Of a DNA stretch of 64,000 bases, positions 9,057 to 17,671 are shown piece by piece. Where the stretch lies: positions 62,001-126,000 of the forward strand of contig JAVBXP010000015.1 of assembly GCA_030824495.1 (NCBI GenBank), read 5' to 3'. Position 1 is the first letter of the stretch. Every line of letters begins with the position of its first letter. The position numbers and the translations under genes are program-made. The DNA is from a bacterium. GTDB taxonomy: Bacteria; Pseudomonadota; Alphaproteobacteria; Caulobacterales; Caulobacteraceae. A model generated the notes under the pieces. It was given only the letters and a program-made list of their open reading frames with translations, was not told the DNA's origin and searched no databases.

Positions 9057-9091
9057 CTTGATCGGTCAATCTTGATCAACATAATCAATAT
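9057..9091. promoter_or_regulatory. AT-rich operator-like palindromes between the divergent citrate-synthase genes
   Basis: The gap of 75 bp contains TTGA-N4-TCAA at 9058-9069, the perfect palindrome TTGATCAA at 9072-9079 and a further ATCAAT at 9084-9089. It is AT-rich in an otherwise GC-rich region and touches the start codon at 9092. A regulator binding TTGA/TCAA half-sites would block both promoters. The helix-turn-helix protein encoded on the right is the obvious candidate. Binding is inferred. Confidence 0.45.
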
Positions 9092-10264
9092 ATGCCCAGC
9101 CAGGCCGCCAAACCCGCCGAATGGATCGCCGCCGACGAGGCGCGCTCGCGCCTGGGCGTGCGGCCGCAGACCCTCTACGCCTATGTCAGCCGGGGCCGGG
9201 TTCAGGTGCGCGCCGACCCGCACGATCCGCGCCGCAGCCTCTATCGCGCCGCCGACATCGCCTCGCTCGCCGATCGCAAGGCGCGAAGCCGCAAGGTCTC
9301 GGATGTGGCGGCCGGCGCCATCGCCTGGGGTGAACCGGTGTTGGCCTCGGCGATCACCACCGTCGCCGGGGGCCGGCTGTTCTATCGGGGCCGCGACGCG
9401 GTCGTGCTTGCGGAAACCGAGACGCTGGAATCGGTGGCCCGGCTGCTCCGCGGCGGGCATGGCGCGGCGCTCAAACGCACCGACCGCCCCAAGCCCCCGG
9501 AAGGCGCGGACATGCGCAGCCGGGCTTTCGCCGCTCTGGCTGCGCGCGCCGGGATCGATCCACCAGCGCGCGGGCGCAATCCCCTGGCCCTGGCGGTGGA
9601 GGCCGCGACCCTGCTCGACGTCCTGACCGACGCCGTAGCAGGCGAGGTCGGCGGCGGGGCGATCGCCAATCGGCTGGCCCTGGCCTGGGGGCTTGGCCCC
9701 GGCGGACCCGGCGCGGACTTGATCCGCCGGTCGCTGGTGCTGCTGGCCGACCACGAACTCAACGCCTCGACCTTCGCCGCACGGGTGGCGGCGTCCACCG
9801 GCGCTTCGCTCGCGGCCTCTGGACTGGCTGGGCTAGCGGCGCTGTCTGGACCGCGTCACGGCGGCGCGGCGGCGGCGGTCCAGAGCCTGGCGCGTGAGGC
9901 GGCGCAGACCAGTCCCCGCGCCGCCATCGCCGCGCGGCTGGCGGAGGATCGCTCCATCCCCGGCTTCGGCCACCCGCTCTATCCGGACGGGGATCCGCGC
10001 GCCGAGGCGCTGCTGGACCGCTTCGACCTGACACCGCAGATGGCCCGGCTCTCTTCGGCGGTGACGGCCGTCACCGGCCTGCCGCCCAATGTCGATTTCG
10101 CACTTGTTGCGATGTCGGAGAGCCTGAAGCTACCGCAGGACGCGCCCTTCGCCCTGTTCGCCGTGGCCCGCTGCGCAGGCTGGATCGCCCACGCCATCGA
10201 GCAGGGACAGACCGATCAACTGATCCGCCCACGCGCCCGCTATGTCGGCGTCGAGGTCGCCTGA
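9092..10264 (+). CDS. Citrate-synthase family protein with N-terminal helix-turn-helix domain
   Basis: The 390-residue protein starts with a MerR/excisionase-like winged-helix domain (WIAADEARSRLGVRPQTLYA to about residue 60, with a wing-like ADPHDPRRSLYRAADI). A full citrate-synthase domain follows. The catalytic blocks are intact: DHELNAS (H221), GPRHGGA (H256), GFGHPLYPDGDPRA (H294) and PNVDFA (D335). It may therefore bind citrate-synthase ligands, or even catalyse, while also binding DNA. It faces the stand-alone paralogue across 75 bp with TTGA/TCAA palindromes, the layout of an autoregulated divergent control gene. I infer a metabolite-sensing regulator but cannot exclude an active enzyme. 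Confidence 0.8.
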   Translation: MPSQAAKPAEWIAADEARSRLGVRPQTLYAYVSRGRVQVRADPHDPRRSLYRAADIASLADRKARSRKVSDVAAGAIAWGEPVLASAITTVAGGRLFYRGRDAVVLAETETLESVARLLRGGHGAALKRTDRPKPPEGADMRSRAFAALAARAGIDPPARGRNPLALAVEAATLLDVLTDAVAGEVGGGAIANRLALAWGLGPGGPGADLIRRSLVLLADHELNASTFAARVAASTGASLAASGLAGLAALSGPRHGGAAAAVQSLAREAAQTSPRAAIAARLAEDRSIPGFGHPLYPDGDPRAEALLDRFDLTPQMARLSSAVTAVTGLPPNVDFALVAMSESLKLPQDAPFALFAVARCAGWIAHAIEQGQTDQLIRPRARYVGVEVA

Positions 10265-10330
10265 CGCGTTTCTCCCCTGGCGTCAGTCCCGATTTCCATC
10301 AATCCTCAGGTTGTATCTGGGAGCTCGGTG

Positions 10331-11149
10331 ATGATTGGCGCGACGCTGTTGGGCTGGATCCTGCTGGCCTTGATCCAGATCATCGCCGCCGAGGCGGGCT
10401 ATCGCCTCCACAATTGGGCCAGGGCGCGCCGTAAGGAAAATCCCGACGACGAGGATGAAGGCTCGGGCTACGTCCTCAGCGCGGCGCTCGGCCTGCTCGG
10501 CCTGTTGATCGCCTTCGTGTTCAGCATGGCGGCGGCCCATCACGAAACCCGCCGCGATCTGGTTTTGCGGGAGGCCGATGCGATCTCGTCGGCGGTGCAG
10601 CACTATCAACTGCTGCCCGAGCCGCACCGCACGGTGCTGATCTCGACCATGGCCGACTATGTGAAGGTGCGGCGGGCGTTCTTCGACGTCGGCGACGACT
10701 TCGACAAGATCGACGAGACCATGGCCCGCACCGAGGCGCTGCAGGAGGTGATCTGGAACGAGGCCGGCGTGGCCTTGGCGATCCCGCAAGCTCAGCGGCT
10801 GACCGTGCCGGTGTTGAACGTCACCAGCCAGATGTTCGACTCCGCGGCGCTTCGCTACGAGGCCCTGAACGTCAAGGTGCCCGACCGGGCCTTGCAGGTG
10901 TTGATCCTCTACGCCGTGGTCACGGCCGCGATCATGGGCCACGGCTTGGCGCCGGGCGGGCGGCGACACTTCACCTCGACGGCGGGCCTCTTCCTGCTGA
11001 TCGCCCTGGCCATCAGCCTGGTCATCGACCTGGATAGCCCGCGCGTCGGAAGCGTCCACGTCTCCCAGGCGCCGATGGAGCGGGTCATCAACCAGGTGCT
11101 CGTGACGGCGGCGAAGCTGCCGCCTGCGACCCGGACCTCAAACCCCTGA
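10331..11149 (+). CDS. Bestrophin-like (DUF4239-type) membrane protein
   Basis: This 272-residue protein has two N-terminal hydrophobic segments (residues 2-22 and about 46-68). A roughly 130-residue charged, helical middle part (ETRRDLVLREADAIS onwards) follows, then two C-terminal membrane segments. That is the four-helix layout of bestrophin-like DUF4239 proteins, possibly anion channels, of unproven function in bacteria. The ATG at 10331 is preferred to the GTG at 10328 because GGGAG (10319-10323) is then seven bases away. It is monocistronic, with a palindromic repeat between its stop and the convergent gltB. Confidence 0.7.
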   Translation: MIGATLLGWILLALIQIIAAEAGYRLHNWARARRKENPDDEDEGSGYVLSAALGLLGLLIAFVFSMAAAHHETRRDLVLREADAISSAVQHYQLLPEPHRTVLISTMADYVKVRRAFFDVGDDFDKIDETMARTEALQEVIWNEAGVALAIPQAQRLTVPVLNVTSQMFDSAALRYEALNVKVPDRALQVLILYAVVTAAIMGHGLAPGGRRHFTSTAGLFLLIALAISLVIDLDSPRVGSVHVSQAPMERVINQVLVTAAKLPPATRTSNP

Positions 11150-11187
11150 GACCCTCCTTCCGGTTGATGGAAGACCCAATCAAGATC

Positions 11188-11287
11188 GTCATCACCGGGC
11201 TTGTCCCGGTGATCCATACGCGCCGACAGCCCAAGTAAATCCCGGACCTCGGTGTCTATGGATGGCCGGGACAAGCCCGGCCATGAC
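11188..11287. repeat. Palindromic repeat (CGGGCTTGTCCCGG type) at a convergent junction
   Basis: Two 31-base arms (11188-11218 and 11257-11287) are imperfect inverted repeats around a 38-base spacer; each contains the core CCGGGCTTGTCCCGG or its complement. Such GTCATCACCGGGCTTGTCCCGG palindromes are dispersed in many alphaproteobacterial genomes. It separates the bestrophin-like gene from the convergent gltB and could act as a two-way terminator. Confidence 0.8.
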
Positions 11288-11331
11288 GACCTTCAAGGTG
11301 GGTGGCGCACAGGAATAGGCCTGTGAAAGCC

Positions 11332-14300
11332 CTAGGCCCGGTGGTGGACCGCCTCTTCCTCGGCCAGCGGCTTGTCGAGGCGGCCGACCATTTCCTTGGG
11401 CACGACCTGCCAGAACTTGGAGAGGTGACGGTCCCAGTCGCGCAGGATGCCGGCGGCGAAGGCCGAACCGGTCTCGCGGGCGTGTTCCTCGACCAGGCTC
11501 TTCAGCTCGGTCTCCCAATGCCGGGTCCCGATCCGCCGCACCACGACGCTGTCGGTGTTGAGCATGGTCAGGAAGCGGTCGTTCAGGTCCAGCACGAAGG
11601 CCATGCCGCCGGTCATGCCGGCCGCGAAGTTGAAGCCGACCGGCCCCAGCACCACCGCCCGGCCGCCAGTCATATATTCCAGCCCATTGGCGCCCATGCC
11701 CTCGACCACCGCCACGGCGCCTGAGTTGCGTACGCCGAAGCGCTCACCGGCCAGGCCGGCGGCGAACAGCTTTCCGCTGGTCGCGCCATAGAGGACGGTG
11801 TTGCCGAGGATGGCGTTGGTCTCCGGCGCGGCCAGATGCGGCGAGGGGCGGATGATGATCGTCGCGCCGGACAGACCCTTGCCGACATAGTCGTTGGCCT
11901 CGCCGGTCAATTCGATGCGCAGGCCCTGGACCGCGAAGGCTCCGAGGCTCTGCCCCGCCGAACCCTTGAGCTGAACGGTCAGGTGCCCGGCCGGCAGGCC
12001 GTGCATCCCGAACCGCCGCGTGATGTGCGAGGAGGTCCGCGAGCCGATGGCGCGGGCGGTATTCTGCACCGTGTAGGTCAGCTGCATCTTCTCGCCGCGC
12101 TCGAGCAGCGGGGCGGCGTCACGCACGATCTGGGCGTCGAGGGTGTCGGGCACCTCGTTGCGGCCCTCCACCGTGCAATAGGGCGCGTTGTGGCCAGGGT
12201 CAGCCTTCACCAGCAACGGGTTGAGGTCGAGGTCGTCGAGGTGCTCGCCGCCGCGGCTGACCTGTTGCAGCAGGTCGGTGCGGCCGACGATCTCGGTCAG
12301 CGAGCGGAAGCCTAGCGACGCCAGGATTTCGCGCACCTCCTCGGCGATGAAGGTGAAGAGGTTGATCACCTTCTCCGGGCTGCCGGAGAACTTCTCGCGC
12401 AGCGCCTCGTCCTGGGTGCAGACCCCCACTGGGCAGGTGTTGGAATGGCACTGGCGCACCATGATGCAGCCCATGGCGATCAGGCTGGCGGTGCCGATGC
12501 CGAACTCCTCCGCGCCCAGCATCGCGGCGATGACGATGTCGCGGCCGGTCCGCATGCCGCCGTCGGCCCGCAGACGAACCGAGTGGCGCAGGTTGTTCAA
12601 GGTCAGGACCTGGTTGGCCTCCGACAGCCCCATCTCCCAGGGGCCGCCGGCGTACTTGATCGAGGTTTGGGGTGAGGCGCCGGTGCCGCCGACATTGCCG
12701 GAGATCAGGATCACGTCGGCCTTGGCCTTGGCGACCCCAGCCGCGATGGCGCCGATGCCGGTCATGGCCACCAGCTTCACGCAGACCCTGGCGTCCGGGT
12801 TGATCTGCTTCAGGTCGTAGATGAGCTGCGCTAAGTCCTCGATCGAATAAATGTCGTGGTGCGGCGGTGGGCTGATCAGCATCACGCCGGGCGTCGCATG
12901 ACGCAGCTTGGCGATCAGTTCGGTGACCTTGAAGCCGGGCAGCTGGCCGCCCTCGCCGGGCTTGGCGCCCTGGCTGACCTTGATCTCGATCTCGCGGCAC
13001 TGGTTCAGGTATTCGGCGGTCACGCCGAACCGGCCCGAGGCGATCTGCTTGACCGCCGAGTTCGGGTTGTCGCCGTTGGGCAGCGGCTTGTAGCGGGCCG
13101 GGTCCTCGCCGCCTTCGCCGGAGACGCTCTTCGCCCCGATCCGGTTCATGGCGATGTTCAGCACGCCGTGCGCTTCAGGACTTAGCGCGCCCATGCTCAT
13201 GCCGGGCGTCAGGAAACGCTTGCGGATCTCGTTGACGCTCTCGACCTCGTCCAGCGACACTGGCTTGGCGCTCGAGCGGAGGTCCAGCAGGTCGCGCAGC
13301 TGGATCGTCGGCATGCGGCGCATGCCCTCGGAGAAGGCCTTGTAGGTTCCATAGTCGCCGGTGTCGCAGGCCCGTTGCAGGGTGTGGATCATGCGCGCCT
13401 CGAAGGCGTGGCTCTCGCCCGAGCGCCGCGCTTTATAGAAGCCGCCGACCGGCAAGCTGATGGCCGAGGCGTCCCACGCCTTGCGATGCAGTTCGACCGC
13501 CTTGGCTTCCAGGCCGGCCAGGCCGATGCCGGAGATGCGCGACGGCATGCCGGGGAAGAACTCGGCGACCAGCGCGCGGGACAGGCCCACCGCCTCGAAG
13601 TTGTAGCCGCCGCGATAGGAGGAGATCACTGCGATCCCCATCTTGGCGATGATCTTCAGCAGCCCGCCCTCGATGGCGTGCTTGAAATTCAGGCAGACCT
13701 CGCGGAGCGACAGCTCCCCTGTCAGGCCGCGTTCCATCCGGTCCTGGAAGCTTTCCTGGGCCAAATAGGCGTTCACCGCCGTCGCCCCGACCCCGACCAG
13801 CACCGCGAAATAGTGGGTGTCGAGGCACTCGGCCGAACGGACGATGATCGAGACGTAGGAGCGCAGGCCCTTGGACACCAGCCAGGCGTGGACGCCGCCG
13901 GTCGCCAGGATCATCGGCAGGGCCACCCGGCCGGGGCCGCTGGCCTCGTCGCTGAGCACGATGGTGGCGCAGCCGCGCAGGGCCGCGTCCTCCGCCTCGG
14001 CGCGGATGCGGTCAAGATTGGCGCGCAGGGCGTCGCCCGGCCGGCTCTCGTCGGCGGGGATCGGCATGGTCGCGTCGATCACCGCGACGTTCTTCTCGCC
14101 GATGAAGCCGATGATCCGCTGGTACATGCCCGTGGTCAGCACCGGGCTTTCCATCACAAACACGTCGGTCTGGGCTTCGTCCTGGGCCAGGATGTTGCCG
14201 AGGTTCTTGAACCGGGTCTTCAGGCTCATCACCGAGGTTTCCCGCAAGGAATCGATCGGCGGGTTGGTGACCTGGCTGAAGTTCTGCCGGAAGAAGTGCG

Positions 14301-15996
14301 ACAGCGGCCGGTACTGGTCGCTCAGCACGGCCAGCGGGGCGTCGTCGCCCATCGAGCCGACCGCCTCCTTGCCGTCCTCGACCATGGGGGCGAGCAACAA
14401 CTCGATGTCTTCCAGGCTGAGGCCGGCGGCCACCTGGCGGCGGACCAGCTCCTCGCGGCCATAGGCGCGCGGTTCCGGGCCGGGTGCGATCTGCGTTTCC
14501 AGATCGACCATGTTGCCCAGCCACTGGTCATAGGGGTGGCGCTGGGCGAGGTGGTCGATGATCTCGTCCTCGCCATAGAGCCGGCCCTCGGCCAGATCGA
14601 TGGCCAGCATGCGGCCGGCGGCGATGTGGGATTTCTTGACGATCCGGGCCTCGTCGATCCGACACATGCCGGCTTCCGAGCCCATGATCAGCAGGCCATC
14701 GTCGGTATAGGTCACGCGCAGCGGGCGCAGGCCGTTGCGGTCCTTGCCGGCCACCACCCAGCGGCCGTCGCTGGCGCAGATGGCGGCAGGGCCGTCCCAG
14801 GGCTCCATCACCGAATTGCAGTAGGCGTAGAGCGCCTTGTGGGCCGGCTTTATCTGCTCGTCCGAGCGCGCATTCCACGCCTCGGGCATCAGCAAGGCCT
14901 TGGCCATCGGCGCATCGCGGCCGGCGCGGACCAGCACCTCGAAGGTGTTGTCCAGCGCCATGGAGTCCGAGCCATGCGGGTCCTGGATCACCGGCTTCAC
15001 GTCGTCGCCCATCTCGCCGAACGCGTCGGCCGCCATGCGGATTTCATGGCTCCGCATCCAGTTGACGTTGCCCTTCTTGGTGTTGATCTCACCGTTGTGC
15101 GCCAGCATCCGGAACGGCTGGGCCAGCCGCCATTCGGGGAAGGTGTTGGTCGAATAGCGCTGGTGGAAGATCGCCACGGCGGCCGAGAAGCGCTCGTCGC
15201 GCAGGTCGGGATAGAACTCGTCGATGTGCTCGGCGAGGAACATGCCCTTGTAGATCAGCTGCCGGGCCGAGAACGAGCACAGGTAGAAGTGCTGGATGCC
15301 GGCGCCGGCGACACGCTTCTCGATCCGCTTGCGGCACAGGAACAGGGCCCGCTCCAGCGGCTCGCCCTCCAACCCCGCTGGCGGAGACAGCATGATCTGT
15401 TCGATCTCGGGACGGGTGGCGTTGGCCTTCTCGCCGATCACCGAGGTGTCCACCGGCACTTGGCGCCAGCCATAGATGTAGAAGCCGAACCGCAGGGCCT
15501 CGGCCTCGACGATGGTCCGGGCCGCTTCCTGGGCCGACAGGTCGTTGCGCGGCAGGAACACCTGGCCGACCGCGATGGGGCCGGGGCGTAGCACGTGGCC
15601 GATCCGGGCCACCTGGTCGGCGAAAAAGTCCTGTGGAACCGACAGCAGGACCCCGGCGCCGTCGCCAGTCTTGCCGTCAGCGTCGACTGCGCCACGGTGC
15701 CAGACGGACTTCAGCGCGCGGAGCGCCAGCTCGACGACTTCGCGGCGCGGCTTGCCGTCCAGGGCGCAGACCAGGCCAACCCCGCAGGCGTCGCGCTCAT
15801 CGCCGGGGCTGTAGGCGTGGGCGTCCGCGAGCAGTTGGCGGTTCTCCAGATACCGCGCCATTTCCTCATCACCGCTCGTCCCGGCGAAGGCCGGGATCCA
15901 AGCCGAGGTCGGAAGTTCCGCGAGGACCGAAGAGGTGTCGAGGCTGCTTGGGTCCCGGCTTTCGCCGGGATGAGCGGGGGAGAGGTGGTCGCTCAT
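11332..15996 (-). CDS. gltB: Glutamate synthase (NADPH) large subunit GltB
   Basis: GltB makes two glutamates from glutamine and 2-oxoglutarate together with GltD. The chain of about 1554 residues has a class II glutamine amidotransferase domain beginning at the nucleophile Cys71 (CGVGLVCALDG). It then has the central domain, the FMN/3Fe-4S synthase domain (GEGGEDPARYKPLPNGDN, GGTGASPQTSIKYAGGPWEMGL, CHSNTCPVGVC) and a C-terminal GXGXG beta-helix (GLSGATIIIRP, LYGATSGKLFAAGLAGERFGVRNSGA). The ATG at 15996 has GGAG eight bases upstream and follows the gltD stop closely; GTG at 16005 is an alternative. Residues 6-45 are encoded by a palindromic repeat, giving a 70-residue propeptide. An internal Met46 (15861) would restore a short one. 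Confidence 0.95.
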   Translation of the reverse strand: MSDHLSPAHPGESRDPSSLDTSSVLAELPTSAWIPAFAGTSGDEEMARYLENRQLLADAHAYSPGDERDACGVGLVCALDGKPRREVVELALRALKSVWHRGAVDADGKTGDGAGVLLSVPQDFFADQVARIGHVLRPGPIAVGQVFLPRNDLSAQEAARTIVEAEALRFGFYIYGWRQVPVDTSVIGEKANATRPEIEQIMLSPPAGLEGEPLERALFLCRKRIEKRVAGAGIQHFYLCSFSARQLIYKGMFLAEHIDEFYPDLRDERFSAAVAIFHQRYSTNTFPEWRLAQPFRMLAHNGEINTKKGNVNWMRSHEIRMAADAFGEMGDDVKPVIQDPHGSDSMALDNTFEVLVRAGRDAPMAKALLMPEAWNARSDEQIKPAHKALYAYCNSVMEPWDGPAAICASDGRWVVAGKDRNGLRPLRVTYTDDGLLIMGSEAGMCRIDEARIVKKSHIAAGRMLAIDLAEGRLYGEDEIIDHLAQRHPYDQWLGNMVDLETQIAPGPEPRAYGREELVRRQVAAGLSLEDIELLLAPMVEDGKEAVGSMGDDAPLAVLSDQYRPLSHFFRQNFSQVTNPPIDSLRETSVMSLKTRFKNLGNILAQDEAQTDVFVMESPVLTTGMYQRIIGFIGEKNVAVIDATMPIPADESRPGDALRANLDRIRAEAEDAALRGCATIVLSDEASGPGRVALPMILATGGVHAWLVSKGLRSYVSIIVRSAECLDTHYFAVLVGVGATAVNAYLAQESFQDRMERGLTGELSLREVCLNFKHAIEGGLLKIIAKMGIAVISSYRGGYNFEAVGLSRALVAEFFPGMPSRISGIGLAGLEAKAVELHRKAWDASAISLPVGGFYKARRSGESHAFEARMIHTLQRACDTGDYGTYKAFSEGMRRMPTIQLRDLLDLRSSAKPVSLDEVESVNEIRKRFLTPGMSMGALSPEAHGVLNIAMNRIGAKSVSGEGGEDPARYKPLPNGDNPNSAVKQIASGRFGVTAEYLNQCREIEIKVSQGAKPGEGGQLPGFKVTELIAKLRHATPGVMLISPPPHHDIYSIEDLAQLIYDLKQINPDARVCVKLVAMTGIGAIAAGVAKAKADVILISGNVGGTGASPQTSIKYAGGPWEMGLSEANQVLTLNNLRHSVRLRADGGMRTGRDIVIAAMLGAEEFGIGTASLIAMGCIMVRQCHSNTCPVGVCTQDEALREKFSGSPEKVINLFTFIAEEVREILASLGFRSLTEIVGRTDLLQQVSRGGEHLDDLDLNPLLVKADPGHNAPYCTVEGRNEVPDTLDAQIVRDAAPLLERGEKMQLTYTVQNTARAIGSRTSSHITRRFGMHGLPAGHLTVQLKGSAGQSLGAFAVQGLRIELTGEANDYVGKGLSGATIIIRPSPHLAAPETNAILGNTVLYGATSGKLFAAGLAGERFGVRNSGAVAVVEGMGANGLEYMTGGRAVVLGPVGFNFAAGMTGGMAFVLDLNDRFLTMLNTDSVVVRRIGTRHWETELKSLVEEHARETGSAFAAGILRDWDRHLSKFWQVVPKEMVGRLDKPLAEEEAVHHRA
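15873..15976. repeat. Palindromic repeat inserted in frame in the gltB leader
   Basis: Arms 15873-15903 and 15946-15976 are inverted repeats (CGCTCGTCCCGGCGAAGGCC against GGCTTTCGCCGGGATGAGCG) around a 42-base spacer. In the gltB frame they encode PAHPGESRDPS and AWIPAFAGTSG, peptide signatures typical of translated alphaproteobacterial palindromes. It lies before the nucleophile Cys of GltB, in the part normally removed from the mature enzyme. Confidence 0.8.
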
Positions 15997-16001
15997 GTGG
16001 C

Positions 16002-17450
16002 TCACTCCGCCGCGACCAGCGCCGGGGCGCTGACCTGGGCTTGCAGATAGTTATGGATGGCGTCCGCGGCGTCGCGGCCGTCGCGGATGGCCCAGACGAC
16101 CAGCGAAGCGCCGCGCACGATGTCGCCGGCTGCGAACACGCCGGGCAGGCTGGTCTGCATGGTCTTGAAGTCGGCCTTCAGCGTGCCCCAGCGGGACACC
16201 GCCAACTCGGGCGCATCAAACTGGGTGGGCAGGTCCTCGGGGTCGAAGCCGAGCGCCTTGATCACCAGATCGGCGGGCAGGTCGAAGTCGCCGTTCTCGA
16301 CCTCCTCGGGCGCAGAGCGCCCGGTCGCGTCGGGCGGGCCTAGCCGCATGCGCGCGGCCCGCAGGCCGGTGGCGTGCTCAGCTTCGCCCAGGACGGCGCG
16401 CGGCGCGGCCAGCCATTCGAAGACCACGCCTTCTTCCTCGGCATGCGCGACTTCGCGGGCCGAGCCCGGCATGTTGGCGCGGTCGCGGCGATAGAGGCAG
16501 GTGACGGACTTCGCGCCCTGGCGCACTGCGGTCCGCACGCAGTCCATGGCGGTGTCGCCGCCGCCGACGACGACCACGTCGCGGCCGGCGGCGTTCAGTT
16601 CGCCGCTTTCGAAAGCCGGAACCTGATCGCCCAGCCCGATGCGATTGGAGGCGATCAGGTAGTCGAGCGCCGGCGCGACGCCGTTCGATCCCGCTCCGGG
16701 CAGGGCCAGTTCGCGGGCCGCATAGACGCCGGTGGCGATCAGGAGGGAGTCGTGCCTTTGGCGCAGCTCCGCCAGTGAGGCGTCGCGACCGACCTCGAAG
16801 CCGAGGCGAAACTCGATCCCGCCCCCGGCCAGCCGGGCGGTGCGACGCTCGACCACGTCCTTCTCCAGCTTGAAGCCGGGGATGCCGTAGATGAGCAGGC
16901 CACCGGCCCGGTCGTGGCGGTCATAGACGGTGACCTCGTAGCCGCCTTCACGAAGCCGTTCGGCCGCGGCCAGGCCCGCGGGACCCGCGCCGATCACGCC
17001 CACAGACTGGCCGCGCGGCTTGCCCGGGACCAGCGGCCGCACCCAGCCTTCCTCCCAGGCCTTGTCGGTGAGGTAGCGCTCAACAGCGCCGATGGTGACG
17101 GTGCCGTGACCCGACTGCTCAATGGTGCAGGAGCCTTCGCACAGCCTGTCTTGTGGGCAGATACGGCCGCAAATCTCCGGCATCGAATTCGTCGCTTGGG
17201 AGAGGTCGTAGGCCTCTTGCAGCCTGCCCTCGGCGGTCATCCGCAGCCAGTCGGGGATGTTGTTATGCAGCGGGCAGTGGGTTTGGCAGAACGGGATGCC
17301 GCATTGCGAGCAGCGCGAGGCCTGCTCAGCCGCCTTGGCGTCGATAAAGTCCGCATAGATCTCGTGGAAGTCGCCCGAACGGGCCGGCGCGGCGCGCTTG
17401 GCGGGGGTGACCCGCTCGACCGTCGTGAACTTCAGCATCCGTTCGGCCAT
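16002..17450 (-). CDS. gltD: Glutamate synthase (NADPH) small subunit GltD
   Basis: GltD takes electrons from NADPH through FAD and passes them by two [4Fe-4S] clusters to GltB. The 482-residue protein has two N-terminal cysteine groups, C47/C50/C55/C59 (CSQCGIPFCQTHCP) and C94/C98/C104/C108 (CGRICPQDRLCEGSC). It then has the FAD-binding GAGPAGLAAAERLREGGYEV and the NADPH-binding VVVGGGDTAMDCVRTA. The ATG at 17450 has GGAGGTG six bases upstream. It is the promoter-proximal gene of gltD-gltB; the TGA overlaps the region of the gltB start. The intergenic DNA before it is AT-rich. Confidence 0.95.
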   Translation of the reverse strand: MAERMLKFTTVERVTPAKRAAPARSGDFHEIYADFIDAKAAEQASRCSQCGIPFCQTHCPLHNNIPDWLRMTAEGRLQEAYDLSQATNSMPEICGRICPQDRLCEGSCTIEQSGHGTVTIGAVERYLTDKAWEEGWVRPLVPGKPRGQSVGVIGAGPAGLAAAERLREGGYEVTVYDRHDRAGGLLIYGIPGFKLEKDVVERRTARLAGGGIEFRLGFEVGRDASLAELRQRHDSLLIATGVYAARELALPGAGSNGVAPALDYLIASNRIGLGDQVPAFESGELNAAGRDVVVVGGGDTAMDCVRTAVRQGAKSVTCLYRRDRANMPGSAREVAHAEEEGVVFEWLAAPRAVLGEAEHATGLRAARMRLGPPDATGRSAPEEVENGDFDLPADLVIKALGFDPEDLPTQFDAPELAVSRWGTLKADFKTMQTSLPGVFAAGDIVRGASLVVWAIRDGRDAADAIHNYLQAQVSAPALVAAE

Positions 17451-17671
17451 GGCCGCACCTCCACGCCCGGACCTCGGGCGAAGGCGTTCTACGCGCCAAA
17501 GGGAGGCCTTGAAATGGCATGGTAAAATATAGGGACTAATATGACTCCAGCTTTAAGCTTCCTCGCATTAGTGACTTCTAAGCTCATGCCAGTAGTCCAT
17601 AAATTGGATGAACGGTAAATTTACCCTGTTCTAGGCCCCTGTTCGTCAATCTTCGCCAAAAGGAGTCGCCC
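17451..17671. promoter_or_regulatory. AT-rich divergent promoter region gltD/uppP with a 12-bp perfect palindrome
   Basis: The stretch from about 17515 to 17635 is much richer in A and T than the flanking genes. It contains the perfect palindrome GGTAAATTTACC (17614-17625) and a separated GGACTA ... TAGTCC pair on either side of a 55-60 base core. It must hold the promoters of gltD (leftward) and uppP (rightward). No clear sigma-54 -24/-12 box was found for gltD. Confidence 0.5.

Noticed and set aside
7931..9754. 607-codon reading of the reverse citrate synthase extending through the HTH gene
   Set aside because: The family similarity starts at MSDGLEDVV (9016), which has AGGAGA upstream; the extension is antisense to the HTH-citrate synthase and low-complexity.
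13375..15591. 738-codon open frame on the forward strand over gltB
   Set aside because: It is antisense to a clear gltB with all domains; long antisense frames are expected at this GC content, and its composition (His, Arg, Gln-rich) is not protein-like.
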